A DNA stretch of 44,045 bases from Antrodiella citrinella (taxonomy: Eukaryota > Basidiomycota > Agaricomycetes > Polyporales > Steccherinaceae): assembly GCA_004802725.1 (NCBI GenBank), contig SGPM01000234.1, forward strand, positions 1 to 44,045, read 5' to 3'. The position numbers and the translations under genes were made by a program. Positions 10,804 to 23,700 of the stretch are shown here, piece by piece (the first letter of the stretch is position 1; each line of letters begins with the position of its first letter). A model generated the notes under the pieces. That model searched no databases and was not told where the DNA came from. It saw only the letters and a list, made by a program, of their open reading frames with translations.

Positions 10804-12925
10804 TTATCCGCCCATAGGACCATCCGCCAGCTTCGTACCTCGTCTTTCTAGTTCTTCTCGAAGAGACGAGAAAAGACGTTGTGTACGCTCCGCGTTTGGC
10901 TGCAAGCACACACACAAAAGTCAGCACTGAGGTACTGGGAGAGGATATCGGAGCGTACCTACCTCTTTACAACACGCTATGAGCTTGTCGATTAGCATGG
11001 TTTGGCCGTTCCGCGCTTCCTCGAGGTCTTTTCTCAGATGATGGCTCTATATGAGAGGAAACGACACGACAAGTCAGTATATAGCTCTATAGTAGTGCCT
11101 GCAAGCAGGCAGCCGTAGACATAGTCATATATGCTCACATCTTCGTCCAGTTTATCCGCTCGTGTCTTTTCGCGGTCCACCAACTGCTTCTGCTCCGCGG
11201 CTCGCGCACGCGAGAGGAGAACCTCCAGCTCTTTTGAACGAATTACGCATTCAAAATGTCGTTCTCGAAGTTCATACTGTCGGAGTACTTCTTTCAGCCG
11301 TTCTCGTACACTGGAACGAACGCACATCAGTGAAATTTCAGAAATGATAAGTGGGAGGGAAGTTTACACGCCATCGAAGAGATCCTCGAGTGCTCTCCGA
11401 GCTCTGCAGGTGATGTTCAAGGTGAGTATACGTCGGTACGAGGAGCGTCGAGACCTACTCTCTTGGATTCTCCGTCCAGTTTTTCCTCAGCTTCGGACGT
11501 ACGGGCTCAGGTCCATCGTCCTGATCCACATTATAAGCCAAAAACCGTCAGCCAACCCGAACGTACGCACCAGCTCCTCCGTGCCGACACCTTCTGTCAA
11601 ATCCATCATCTCCACCGACAGAATCTCATCCCCATCCTCAATGCCAGCCTCCTCCGGTGTCTGATGTGCCTCCAACACCCTCCCCGCATACGTGAACAAA
11701 AACTGCACCGACCCCGGTGCCGGCACGCTCGTCCTCTCCGGCCCCGACGTCCCATTCACCGCAGCAGCACCTCCACTCCCCGACTTCGCCTCCCCCTTCT
11801 TGTTCAGCGGCGCCGTCCCCGACTCCATGCGCTCCGTCCATGCATTGAACAGCCGCGAGAGCTTCGTCTTGCGTGAGATCTTGAAGAAGAGTTCCGCGCG
11901 GTACTTGCAGTTTACTTTGACGACGATGTCGGGCATGTCGCGGTATTTGTTGTCTTGCAGCTTGGCACGCTCCACGCGGTTCGCCATGTCGTTCTTCATT
12001 TGTATGATCTGTAGTGGAGACATGAGTTGAAGAGATATTGTACCAGAAGGCCCGGTTTCTCACCTCTTCTTGCGCCTCTTCAACACACAATGCTAGTCGT
12101 TTGCTGTCCTCCTAATTTGACGGTCAATAAAGCCAACTCAATTGTCATGATCTCTCCGCAGGACATACCCTTAATCGTTTGTTATCCTGCAAAAGCTCAG
12201 CCCGCGTGACAGAATTCGATATAGCGAAACACGTACCTTCTGCAGCTCTCGTGCCAGATTCTCCATCTTTGTTTTCGTCTGGTTCGCTTTCGTCAACTGG
12301 CCTTTCGCTTTGGGAATGGTAGTGCGTTTGTATGGAAGGGAGAGACATGCCTGATGAAAGACGGACCTGCATCCTTGTCCTTGACCAACTTCTGCTTCTC
12401 CTTTGCGTGCTCTCGCTCCAGACGTTTCAGTTCTGCGAACTGTGCGCAGATGTAAATTCAATTAAAACACATTCAATATAGAAATGGAGAAAACGCACTA
12501 GTTCGATGTACTTTGTGTGTATAGCGTTCTCCGACATTCCAGATACAGAGTTCTGAGCCTCCTCAGCTAAAAACGCGACGTAACCCATCCGTTAAAAGAC
12601 GTGAGCACATATTTGAACAGAGTTACAGCATGGACGCACCGAACCGCCGCTCCTCTTCCTCCTCATGGACCGCATCCTCCTCCAACGCCGCGATCTTGTT
12701 CTTCAGTGTCTCATACATCTGAGACGGGTCCACAGGCGCAGGCTCCGCGTTCTTCTTCTTCCCCTTCTGCTGTGGAGCCGGAGTGGCATTATTATGCACG
12801 CCATTCGTCTTAGCGTTCGGCGTCGGGTGGTTCGTGGTGGGCGGGGCCGTGGACGCAGGGGGAGGTGGCGCAGGACCCGTCGGAGGTGGCTTGGCCTGTC
12901 GGTTCGCTGTCTGCGTACCGTTCAT
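10804..12925 (-). CDS. Taxilin-family coiled-coil protein with an internal SUMO-like domain
   Basis: Twelve exons were spliced: 12925-12640, 12566-12499, 12439-12367, 12307-12237, 12186-12169 (18 nt), 12111-12064, 12008-11571, 11520-11459, 11403-11368, 11310-11139, 11046-10963, 10899-10804. They give 483 residues with consistent phases throughout. The N-terminus is Pro/Ala/Asn-rich and disordered. Taxilin-type coiled coil follows (TKTKMENLARELQKDNKRLR, about residues 148-190) and resumes near 367-430 (VLRQYELRERHFECVIRSKE). Between them, at about 213-325, lies a ubiquitin-fold segment resembling SUMO: AELFFKISRKTKLSRLFNAW, then VQFLFTYAGR and HQTPEEAGIEDGDEI. A low-complexity loop interrupts it and no Gly-Gly is present. 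Taxilins bind syntaxins in vesicle traffic; the effect of the inserted domain is unknown. A separate nested SUMO-like gene is possible but fits the exon phases less well. Confidence 0.8.
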
Positions 12926-15046
12926 GACTGCGAGAGCGTCGGGAGAACGAGTAGGGCAAAGGTTCGGGTGCGCCGGAGTTGTTGTTCGTCACGGACTTGA
13001 AACAGATATATTCAGAGATGGTTGGGAAGGGGCCGCAGGCCTTCAAGGGTTGTGTACGGAGTGTGTATGAGGTTGTGGTGTGCGTCGTGGCAGCGTGTAT
13101 GTACTCGTCGACGGTGACGGCGACGGACAAGAAACTCACGCGCCTTCCGTTCTTCCGATCGAGGTTCAACTTCATCATCTCTGTCTTTGTCTACAACCGC
13201 CGTGTGCGATGGGTCAAAATTCCACGACATCTCTTGTTTCCGTTGTTTCTTTCATGTTTTATCTACGGATTGGGGCTTTCGGACGCTTGCCAATCCTCAG
13301 TTGTGGACACACCGCCAAAAGGATCCTATTCAAGCACATGCAAACAGTTCAATATAGCAACATTCAACACCTGAGCTTCTCATGCACGCAGATCATCTTT
13401 GAGAAACTCTCCTCTGGCCTACATTCATTGCGGATACTATTGTGGCGATTTCACCGACGACTGGAGAGCGTCACATGTCTTTATCGTTCATCTCGGAACA
13501 TCTAGACGAGCCAGTGACGGCCACTAGAGGCCAGCTGCTTATAACAACTACGGACTACATCTGTGACTTCAGGTAAGCACACCTTTGTCTCTCTCGATAG
13601 TACGAGCCGTTTACCGGGCTTCTCATGTTCTTCAAGGGCTTGTCCTGGGACTTCCATGTGCACGTCCTCGTTGCTCCTGCCCTGAGCATCTGCTTTATCG
13701 GATGGGCAGCACAACATCCCGCGTTTGTCGTAAAAGAGCCTGGTCATACTTTTGGGAGAGGACCGACACTCCTTGACTTCTCGATAACACGTTCCTCTGG
13801 TTAGGATGTGATCTTTCACAGGCAGCAAGAGAGCATGCGTTGCGGTGGCATTTTACTTACTCAGGATATCGCGAAACGTTGATCCCAAGGATTCGTCAAC
13901 ACCCGGTGCACAACTCTGGACGGACTTTAGGCCATCACGCGCCCAGAAGTACATTCCGGACTGCATGGTCGTTTTTGCACCGTCCAAGTCAGAGTGGTCA
14001 TGAGCTTTCCAAGGTGCGTGTTCAGATGAAGCTATTGCGTACACTATTGACACCTTCTGGTACAGAATTCGGTGGCTCTACAGTATCGTACCACCGAACG
14101 TGGATGTCGCAACGAAATTTGGGGATTTTGCCCTCCGCGCTGGAAATGGAAAGACTACAACTGCAGTCGGGTGCAGAAATACTTGCGGACCCGACGACGA
14201 GGAGAGCGATGTCTGCCTCCGTTTGATATGCTTCTTGCTTCTTGCTCACCTCTATCACCGACGAGCGACCTTCTGTACCTTTTGTCAACCTTCTGTAACA
14301 GCCACGAGCGACTGACCTGAGCAGTCCGTACAGACAAACCTACGGGAGCAGCGGTACGCAGCGTTCCTTTCGTGTCATCCGATTGGTCGAATGGACGCTC
14401 GTCATCACGGGATTCTGATGCCGAGGATGCCGCTCGTCGTGTATCCAGGTCGCTCTGCGCTACCTCTGTTTACAAAGCTGTGATAAAGAGCTCTGGACGC
14501 GCAAGAACGCAGGTCACATTGCAGCACGCCCATATGGTGACGAGGTGGCTTGTACCGGAGGTTGCGCTCGTGGCCAAATTTCAGCGTTCAGGAAATTGGG
14601 GCTCCACGAGGTGGCGACGCTGTGGCAACGAGTATGGAAAGTCGCCACGAGGATCTGATCATACCGTCTTCGACGCACAAGTTGCAACTTTTTCAAGTTT
14701 TTGTACTTGCGATACCTACGGTGCACGGGGATCTCGGTTCGAAGAGTGGCTCATTGTGATGATGGCGCTGCATTAGCCGTCGTTGAAACATGAGCCGAAC
14801 CGTAGAGGACTCGGAAGCGCTGCTGGTCATAGCGGTGGTAGCGAGAGGAATGCTTCTCATCAACTTCTCGTTCCAAATTCGCGTTGCATTACACCCCAAT
14901 TTATGATGTTTTCTATTTTAGCTTTGCCTACAAGCATGGCCTTTATAAACACCCTTCCTCGTCCTCCCCTTCGTTTTGTTCGTCCCCCCTTCCGGACTTG
15001 ATCCCCTCCCTCTCCCTCAGCACACTTCTCGACGCGGTCGCCCCCC
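12926..15046. other. 2.1-kb region without a supported gene
   Basis: This lies between the taxilin start and the glucanase start, which are divergent, so it holds both promoters. Minus-strand frames at 13502-13828, 13853-14053 and 14022-14288 and plus-strand frames at 14372-14776 are open, but none shows a recognisable domain or joins convincingly with GT-AG introns. A decayed gene is possible. The right end carries a TATAAA (14944) before the glucanase. Confidence 0.5.
14944..14949 (+). promoter_or_regulatory. Likely TATA box of the exo-glucanase gene
   Basis: TATAAA lies about 100 bp before the glucanase ATG and is followed by a long CT-rich stretch (CCTTCCTCGTCCTCCCCTTC), as is common near transcription starts of highly expressed fungal genes. 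Confidence 0.5.
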
Positions 15047-16900
<1,854 letters not shown>

Positions 16901-18132
16901 GTGCTTTCAACACGCAGACTACAGCCTCTATCTACCATCTTGCCATTCGTTACATCCGTATCTGCTCTCGCCCACTGGAATACAAGGACCGCTAGGACAG
17001 GACGCGTGGTCCCTCCTGGCCTCCACAGGAATGATTTCTTGGATCCCCATCGCTGGTTTTTCTCATGGCTTTGTCTTCTGGTTCAGCTCAAAACTACCCT
17101 ACTGATTCTTTTCAATCACATTCTTTTTCATACCATGTCTTATATACCTGTACCCACTCCCACCACACGCAGGCTTTTTGCGCTGTAGCATCATCACCGT
17201 ATTACGACGTACTACCGCGCATCGTTCCCCTTCTGCCGCCTTCGGTTGTATATCCGAGTCTCTGTGTTTGTTTCCGTATATATGTTCGTAAGTAGCGTTT
17301 TTGGCTACGTAGATGATCAGACTGTATATATATTGTCTTTATGTGGCTTCGAAGAAACGTGTACGCGTTGCGTGACGCCAGGGGCACGTGAACGTGACCT
17401 GACGCGTCTGTCACTTAGACTCTCGCCAAATTCGTCCCCCATCTTCAAAGCTTCACGCCCAACAGCACCGCTTATACGTTGTCCCTTTCATTTTACACCA
17501 GGCCTTACTACCTACTTGAGGGTGAGTCTACCACATACAACCTCTGTTGTGCATTAAGACTCACGATGTTGCACGAATAGATTTTGGCACGTTTGAGAAA
17601 CTTGAAGATCACGGGCACAGCAGCGTCTTACCTCTTGTTGTAGTACTGGAATACACCTTGTTGCACCAGCTCAAGAACGGCCTTGTACAGTCAATGAAGC
17701 TCTGGGCCACGTTTTGAATGTCACAGAAGGACGTCTTGAGGACCGGTACTGGGACGTTTTTGGGATGTACGCACGCGCGAAATGCGGAGGAAGCATTCGG
17801 AGGTTCCGGCGCGTGACCGATGGTGAGTTTGATTTCTTCCCTTCGACAGAACCCCCACGAGTTCCCATTGCATTGTTTGTAGTCTCACTAGTGAACGGAG
17901 ATGTGTTGGCTGTCGTCATTGATCATTGTGTTGACTCAACGTTTGCATGCGCCGGGCAGATTTACTCAACTGTTATGTCAAGATACATGCAGGTGTATGC
18001 GCTTCCTCCTGGGCAGCATATCTGAGACTATTTTGAATACCTGGAAACGGGGGATTTCCTATAAGGTTGTCCATCTCTGAACTCTCTGATGAGTTCCGCT
18101 TCCGATCTCTCTTGCCTACGCAGGCGACGACA
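16901..18132. other. Downstream of glucanase, no supported gene
   Basis: This begins with the 3' UTR of the glucanase. An open plus frame at 17714-18025 (103 codons) has moderately protein-like composition, but I recognise no domain and see no clean splice to the small gene that follows. It may be a relic or part of an unrecognised gene. Confidence 0.45.
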
Positions 18133-18506
18133 ATGCTGCAATTACAACGAAAGCAGCTGCAGAAGAAGTGGGTATCGACTCTTTCTTTCTCCATGATCTA
18201 AATGTCTAACAGCTTGTTCCTAGATCTCACTGTCGTATCTGCGACGAAGACTTGCCTCATGGGTCCATGAAGCATTACGACCAAAATCATGGACTCGCCA
18301 TCCTCAAGTTTGAAGACGGGACCAACGAGTATACTTACCCGCTTGCTATGGTCGACGAAGCCTATCGTTGCCCAATCTGCAAGAATTCCACACATAAACG
18401 TCTCGATCATCTACGCGTAAACCCGATTTCAGTCCATATATTGTCCCCACATGTTAACGGCCTCAAATCAGAGGCATATTTCTACAAGCTGCAGGGCCGT
18501 CGATAG
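18133..18506 (+). CDS. Small zinc-finger-like protein, doubtful
   Basis: Two exons (18133-18167, 18224-18506) with a 56-nt GTGGGT...CTAG intron would give 105 residues. The second exon carries HCRICDEDLPHGSMKHYDQN followed by a further His (C-x2-C, ten residues, H-x4-H) and later YRCPICKNSTHKRLDHLR (C-x2-C with downstream His). Both resemble degenerate C2H2 zinc ligands. I do not recognise the family. Codon use is plausible, but the first exon is short and the start is a guess; upstream sequence might belong to the same gene. The F-box paralogue is convergent, 154 bp away. It could be a fragment of a larger decayed gene or a mobile-element protein. Confidence 0.35.
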
Positions 18507-18660
18507 TTGAAGTGCAATACATACAACTTCAGACCGTTGTATTCGAAGATGTCCGCGATGATTGCTCGAGTTGGACCTTTTCAACCCATACATTGTATCC
18601 TACTCCAACTGGACGCAGATAGGACTCAATCGCGCCCGCATGCATTATGGGAACATCCAA

Positions 18661-20316
18661 CTAGATCAATTCCAAAGCATGCCTTTCAACGAGGCCAGGC
18701 AGCTTGTCCTGGAACAGCTTCCCCGCCTCGCGTGCCGACCGACCGTCAAATGTTGTGCGACAAAATGCGACCTGTATCACCAAGTCCGATCCCATTCTCG
18801 TAGATCGCCGCGCCCGTTCTTGTCTCGATCTATCCACCAATTCACACAGCGACGCATCCAGGGTCGGCATGACTTCCTCCCATCCATCAAACGTGACCCA
18901 CTGCCAGGTGTCCTCGTCCCAATACTTCCCCTCGCAGCTCATGATCAGTTTGACGACCTGTAGACTCCGTGGTGCGGCGAGCAGGAGAATTGAACGCAGC
19001 ATGACGGCGAGCCAGCTGAACACATAGGAGGTGATCATGTGGGGTCCTGGAAGATACATATTGAAGAGCGGGATTCGTTCGAATGTGAGAGTTTGGAGGT
19101 TCGTACAGAACTCCAAACCGAGCCCTGAGTGGGACGCCATGCTGCGATCTGTAAGTATGATGACGTCAGTGCGAGTCTGAGGAAGCTTGTATATAGGCAA
19201 CACTCAAGCTTACCAAGTGAGCGTATTTCTATCCGGAGATGCTCCAGCAGGGGCCCGACGCTACGAAGAAGGATATCGACGGGATCACGCTCGTAGATGC
19301 CGTCTTCAATCAAGATAATCGAGAGTCTTCTGAGTTGGTCAAGTGCACCGGATGAAACCAGTGCATCCTGGAACACCGCAGAAAACTGTGGGACTTGTAC
19401 ACACAGTGACTCCGCAATGCACAACGGTTTCAGCGTAGTGAGGTCGAGTACGGCATCATCAGGGAGTACGGGCGCACCGCACAGCGACAAGTGGTCGACA
19501 CGTCCGAATATCGAAAGAAGGTGAAGTATGTATGTGTCCGTGACTTTGTCACTGTCCAGGTCTGGACTGAGCCACGGCGGAAGGTCGACTCTCAAATATC
19601 GAAGGACGGGTCTCGGCGAACGCTCGAGATTATGATAACGAGCATCTTCCGCACCTGGAGGCTGGAGCAGGACGTGTGAGAGTCGTAGGAATTGCAGGTT
19701 AGGCAGGAATACTGGGGAGAGCAAGCTTGACATGAGGGCAGCAGGTGGATCCATATCTTCCACATATGGATAAAGCGACACTACTGCTTCACGGTGCTGG
19801 AGGACGAGGAAGCGTATGCAGGTGCGGATTCGAGCCAAAGGTGCTGCGAAGTCCATGAAATCCTCTAGTGACTTCCTACGATCTGTTAAGCACATCAGAG
19901 ATCATCTACGCTCGATGAATATAAAGAAGCAACATACATTCAGGATCACCGCAGCATAGAGTAACACAGACATCATGGAACAAGATAGGAAGGGCGGCTT
20001 CTCGCCATGCATGCGAGACCGACGAGGCACTCGCGATGTACGGCTTGGGTAGTCCGGGATCAGTTCCGGGTCTACGACCCTCTCCCGAGACTGAGTCGCA
20101 CGCTCCCCCATCCTTGTCGCGGGCGCCATCATAATCGTGATCTAAGTCAGGATCGTCGGTCGTCCCAGATTGCGAGTCGTCGTCGTCCTCGAGTGTGCTG
20201 TTTGTGTGTGTTAGCCTTCGAGGCTCAATATATCTGAATATATCTGATATAATCTCGAATGGTAGATTATTAACACCCACAGCACCAATTTCCAGTAGAG
20301 GGCCAAGACCCTTCAT
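18661..20316 (-). CDS. F-box/LRR-like protein, intact paralogue
   Basis: Three exons (20316-19938, 19882-19214, 19148-18661) with 55-nt and 65-nt introns, both phase 1, give 511 residues without interruption. The F-box is at about residues 15-32 (NNLPFEIISDIFRYIEP). An acidic linker follows (DDDDSQ and onwards), then ASSVSHAWREAALPILFHDV, the second half of the mushroom-type F-box region. Leucine-rich segments follow (LPNLQFLRLSHVLL, PVLRYLRVDLPPW, VDHLSLCGAPVL, LLEHLRIEIRSL). The expected role is substrate recognition for an SCF ubiquitin ligase; the target is unknown. Intron positions and phases match the broken copy at 6446-8057, so the two arose by duplication. A divergent 446-bp spacer separates it from the BRCA2-like gene. 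Confidence 0.85.
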
Positions 20317-20762
20317 TGAGGCAAACGACGAGTAGGATACTACCTGAAGTTAACTCAGAGGACACTTTCTAATAAATGCTGGGTCAGTCGTTACGCAGCA
20401 GCACGAGCATATACTCACAGAGTTCTGCTGGTGCTTTGTTTTGTAAACTTCAGACCCATGGAATCGTCGACAGCGAAAGAGTTCAGTCTTCAAAGAGAGA
20501 CGTCGACTAGGCGTTACGACGTCGCCTCGCCCAGAAACGCATATTGTCACAGTCACGCGATGCGTTACCATACTCTTTCGGGCCCTGTCACGACGACGCG
20601 TTCCTCCGAGTCTCTCACGTATCACGTGATTCTCGCGCGTCGGCACATTTGCGCGCAGCGACGACGCGCTCCTCTTCGCACGCCGCCATCACCCCTCATC
20701 GTCTTCTGACTCTTCTCGTCCTTTGTCCGTTTCAACGTTGAAGCAACGCGTACTTTGGCGCT
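20317..20762. other. Divergent promoter region, F-box gene / BRCA2-like gene
   Basis: This 446-bp spacer contains several ACGCG-type motifs close together (near 20570-20760, such as GACGCG and ACGCGT). These resemble the MluI cell-cycle box ACGCGT that drives G1/S genes in fungi and would suit a recombination gene. That link is inference from short motifs only. Confidence 0.4.
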
Positions 20763-23700
20763 ATGTCTGCCAATTGTATGTGCATCCCAGCTCCCTATTC
20801 GTCTGTTTTGCTCAAGCTCCAAATGCATTCAGTCACCGTATCACCCCAGAAATCTCATCGGAGAAAGCGCCAACGTCTCTCGTCACCTACCTACGATAAT
20901 CAAGTGGTGCTCAGTCAAGAGGAAATGGCAGCATTTGAAGCGTTTGACCAGGCTCTATCCCAGTCTCAACGGAGATCTCAATCACCACTGAAACCCTCTC
21001 AATCTATGCATGTCAGCGAAAGGCTCAAGCGCGATCAGGTCATCGCAGCCGCCCTAAGGTTGAAGAATCTCGAGCCAGAGAATAGTCAGGAGGAGGATTC
21101 AGACGACAGTGAGTAATGCAACCTTCCAGGAGTGCTGTCGCCTTCATAAGAGTATGCATCGGCAGACAGACCTCCCTCTCCATCCGACGCGTATACTCCG
21201 AAGGAAAATAGGAATCCTCGTGTCCCCTTCACCGACGCATTCATGGACTTGAAGTCGACCTCCGCACGCTCTCCGAAGTCTCCGAGATCTTCCAGAGTAG
21301 TCACAAACTCCTCGAATGCTCGTGGACAAGCGCGACTGCCCGCACTCGGATTCGGTTCTGCTCTGAATTTGGCTCAGAAGGACATAGATACGTCCTTGGA
21401 AGACGCGCCATTACCTCCAGACCTGTCTATGTTTGAGGATGACTCATGGTTTGAGTCAACAACGATTCCCGAAGGTGCTGCCTTCACAACTTTCACAACT
21501 GCAAAAGTAGTCAAGACGAGGACGGACGAAGACCCTTCAATCATTGCACCGACGGTACCGGCACAACTAGCTGCGTTCCAGTCTGCTCAACATATATCTG
21601 AGGCGCTGCGCGCAGTCACTCCGGAGCGAGATACCATTGACGACTCGGTAGCTGGCGAGGGAAGGAGTTCCTCGCCCACAGGCAAACCCTTCTACGGACC
21701 TAAGCTTGCATCGGAGCGGGAGACTACCGAATTTGACAAGCCTTTATCCACTGCTGGTATGGCTTCTTTTGTAGGCTTCAAAAGCGTCGCTACCATGGAA
21801 ATACCGCAATTTGTCGGCTTCAAGACTGCCGCGAAGAACGACTTCGCACCTACCGCTGAAGCATTGCTAGCAGCCGAGCAGAAGATGAAACAATGGGAAC
21901 AGGAAATCGACGACGAGCTTCATGCGCCATCGTCACTGGAGCATACCTCAGTTCCGCAAGCCGGTTCGTCCACATTGGATGCGGCAGATACCTCATTCTC
22001 GCAGAGTCTGGATCGAACACCGGATAGTCCGACGCCGGCCAGGTCCTCTGAGAACAAACAGCCAACTTTCCGAATAGCTTCGACCGTTGCGCCGTCGATT
22101 CAAGCAAACAAGAAAGCATTCAAGTCACCATTGCTCCCAACATCCGTGCCAAAGGGTTTCAGACCACCACTTCTTGCGCATGCAAATCCCGCCGGATATG
22201 TCGCTTCTCCACTCAATCCCAATCGTTCTAAACCCAGTGAAACAAAGCTCGCCGACGCAGCCTTCATGACCCCTTTGCGTCCCTCTACAACCATTATCCC
22301 AGTTACCCATATCCCCAGTGTTTCACCGCAAAAGAAAACCCTTGGCGTAACCCCTCGTCGGTCAAATGTCAAATCAAAGTTTGTCACTCCTTTCAAACCC
22401 GGAATGAAACCCGGTGAACCAGGTCGAGTATACATTGCTCCGACATCGCCCCAGAAAGCGAAGGAACCGATGACACCAGTCGCGGTGGGTACCAAGGGCA
22501 AACAACGAGAGGTTAATCCATTTCTTGAAGACCGTGAGTGCAGAGCATCTTCTCTCAGGATCTTCGTTCCTGACTGTTTGACTTAGCTCCGCCGATTGCG
22601 AGGACGAGTCTTGCCACGTCTGGTCTTATTCCTCAAACATATACGTACGCCAAACTTGAGACAATGGGAATGTATGTGCATACTCTCGTATCCAGCGCAC
22701 AGATTACTCACCCTCCCATAGTAACATCGCCGAACTGAGACAGATTACGCCCCAAACAGCACTGTACTACGCTTTTCATACTGCCTCTGCTACACCTTTC
22801 ACTGCTTCGCAAGTCCCCTCCACCGCAGCAACACTCGGCACTGCTGCCGCCCTAGATGAGCTGCATGCCCGTGGATGCTCGTTGGCTACGCTCGAATGGG
22901 TAGAGAATCACTGGGCGTTACTATTGTGGAAACTCGCGGGTATGGTATGTCTTGATCCTGCGAGAGAAAAGGACACCGAGAAGAAACGATGGTGCTGGAA
23001 AGAAGTGATGAAGCAGCTGAAATATAGGTTCGTCCAAGCAGCTGTGATTGATGTATCGTGTGGCTGATGTCGTGGCTCCAGGTATGATCGAGACTTGGAC
23101 AGCTCTGCACGCCCACCTATACGACTCATCACCACACACGACACGCCTCCTACGTGTCCCATGGTGCTCTGTGTCTCTGATGTTATTTGGCCGGGAAGTG
23201 ACTCTGAGACAAATGACGCTCTTCCCAGATTAGAGCTGACGGACGGGTGGTATCGCATCCGAGCAGAGTTGGATATATGTCTGGCTAGAGCAGTCAGGAA
23301 TAACCGGATTCGTATCGGAGGGAAGTTGGCGACTGTCGGTGCTAGAGTAAGAACAACACTCCCCCTTTGTCCAGTAGACTGCAAAATCTGACGCGGTTGT
23401 TTTGATAGCTTTCTGAGGGCAACAAAGAGCCCGGAGAACCACTAGAAGTGTATGACAGCGTCAGCCTGAAATTGACTGGGAACTCAACACACCTTGCACC
23501 CTGGCACGCTACACTCGGATTCCAAAGCCAGCCATACGTGTCTACGTTGCGAAGTCTGTCTTCCGACGGTGGTGTCGTAGCTGTGATGGATGTAGTTGTC
23601 GACAGAGTTCGTACTCTTCTTTTTAAGAGGTGTACCGGATATGTACTAATGATAGATGCGAATGCAGGTGTACCCCGTCGCGTATCTTGAGTTCGTCGAG

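Noticed and set aside
11459..12023. Stand-alone SUMO gene nested in a taxilin intron
   Set aside because: It is possible, but the host exons on either side have phases 0 and 2, so removing all SUMO exons breaks taxilin. No separate promoter or convincing start context was seen. Kept as the alternative to the fusion model.
13502..14288. Chain of minus-strand frames between taxilin and glucanase
   Set aside because: I tried to join them with GT-AG introns, but no recognisable domain appeared and the joins were arbitrary. Reported only as an unannotated region.
22934..23070. Ending BRCA2-like exon 4 at the stop at 23065
   Set aside because: The frame runs past KQLKY into intron sequence. The donor AG|GTTCGT and acceptor CCAG|GTATG give the conserved KQLKYRYDRD.
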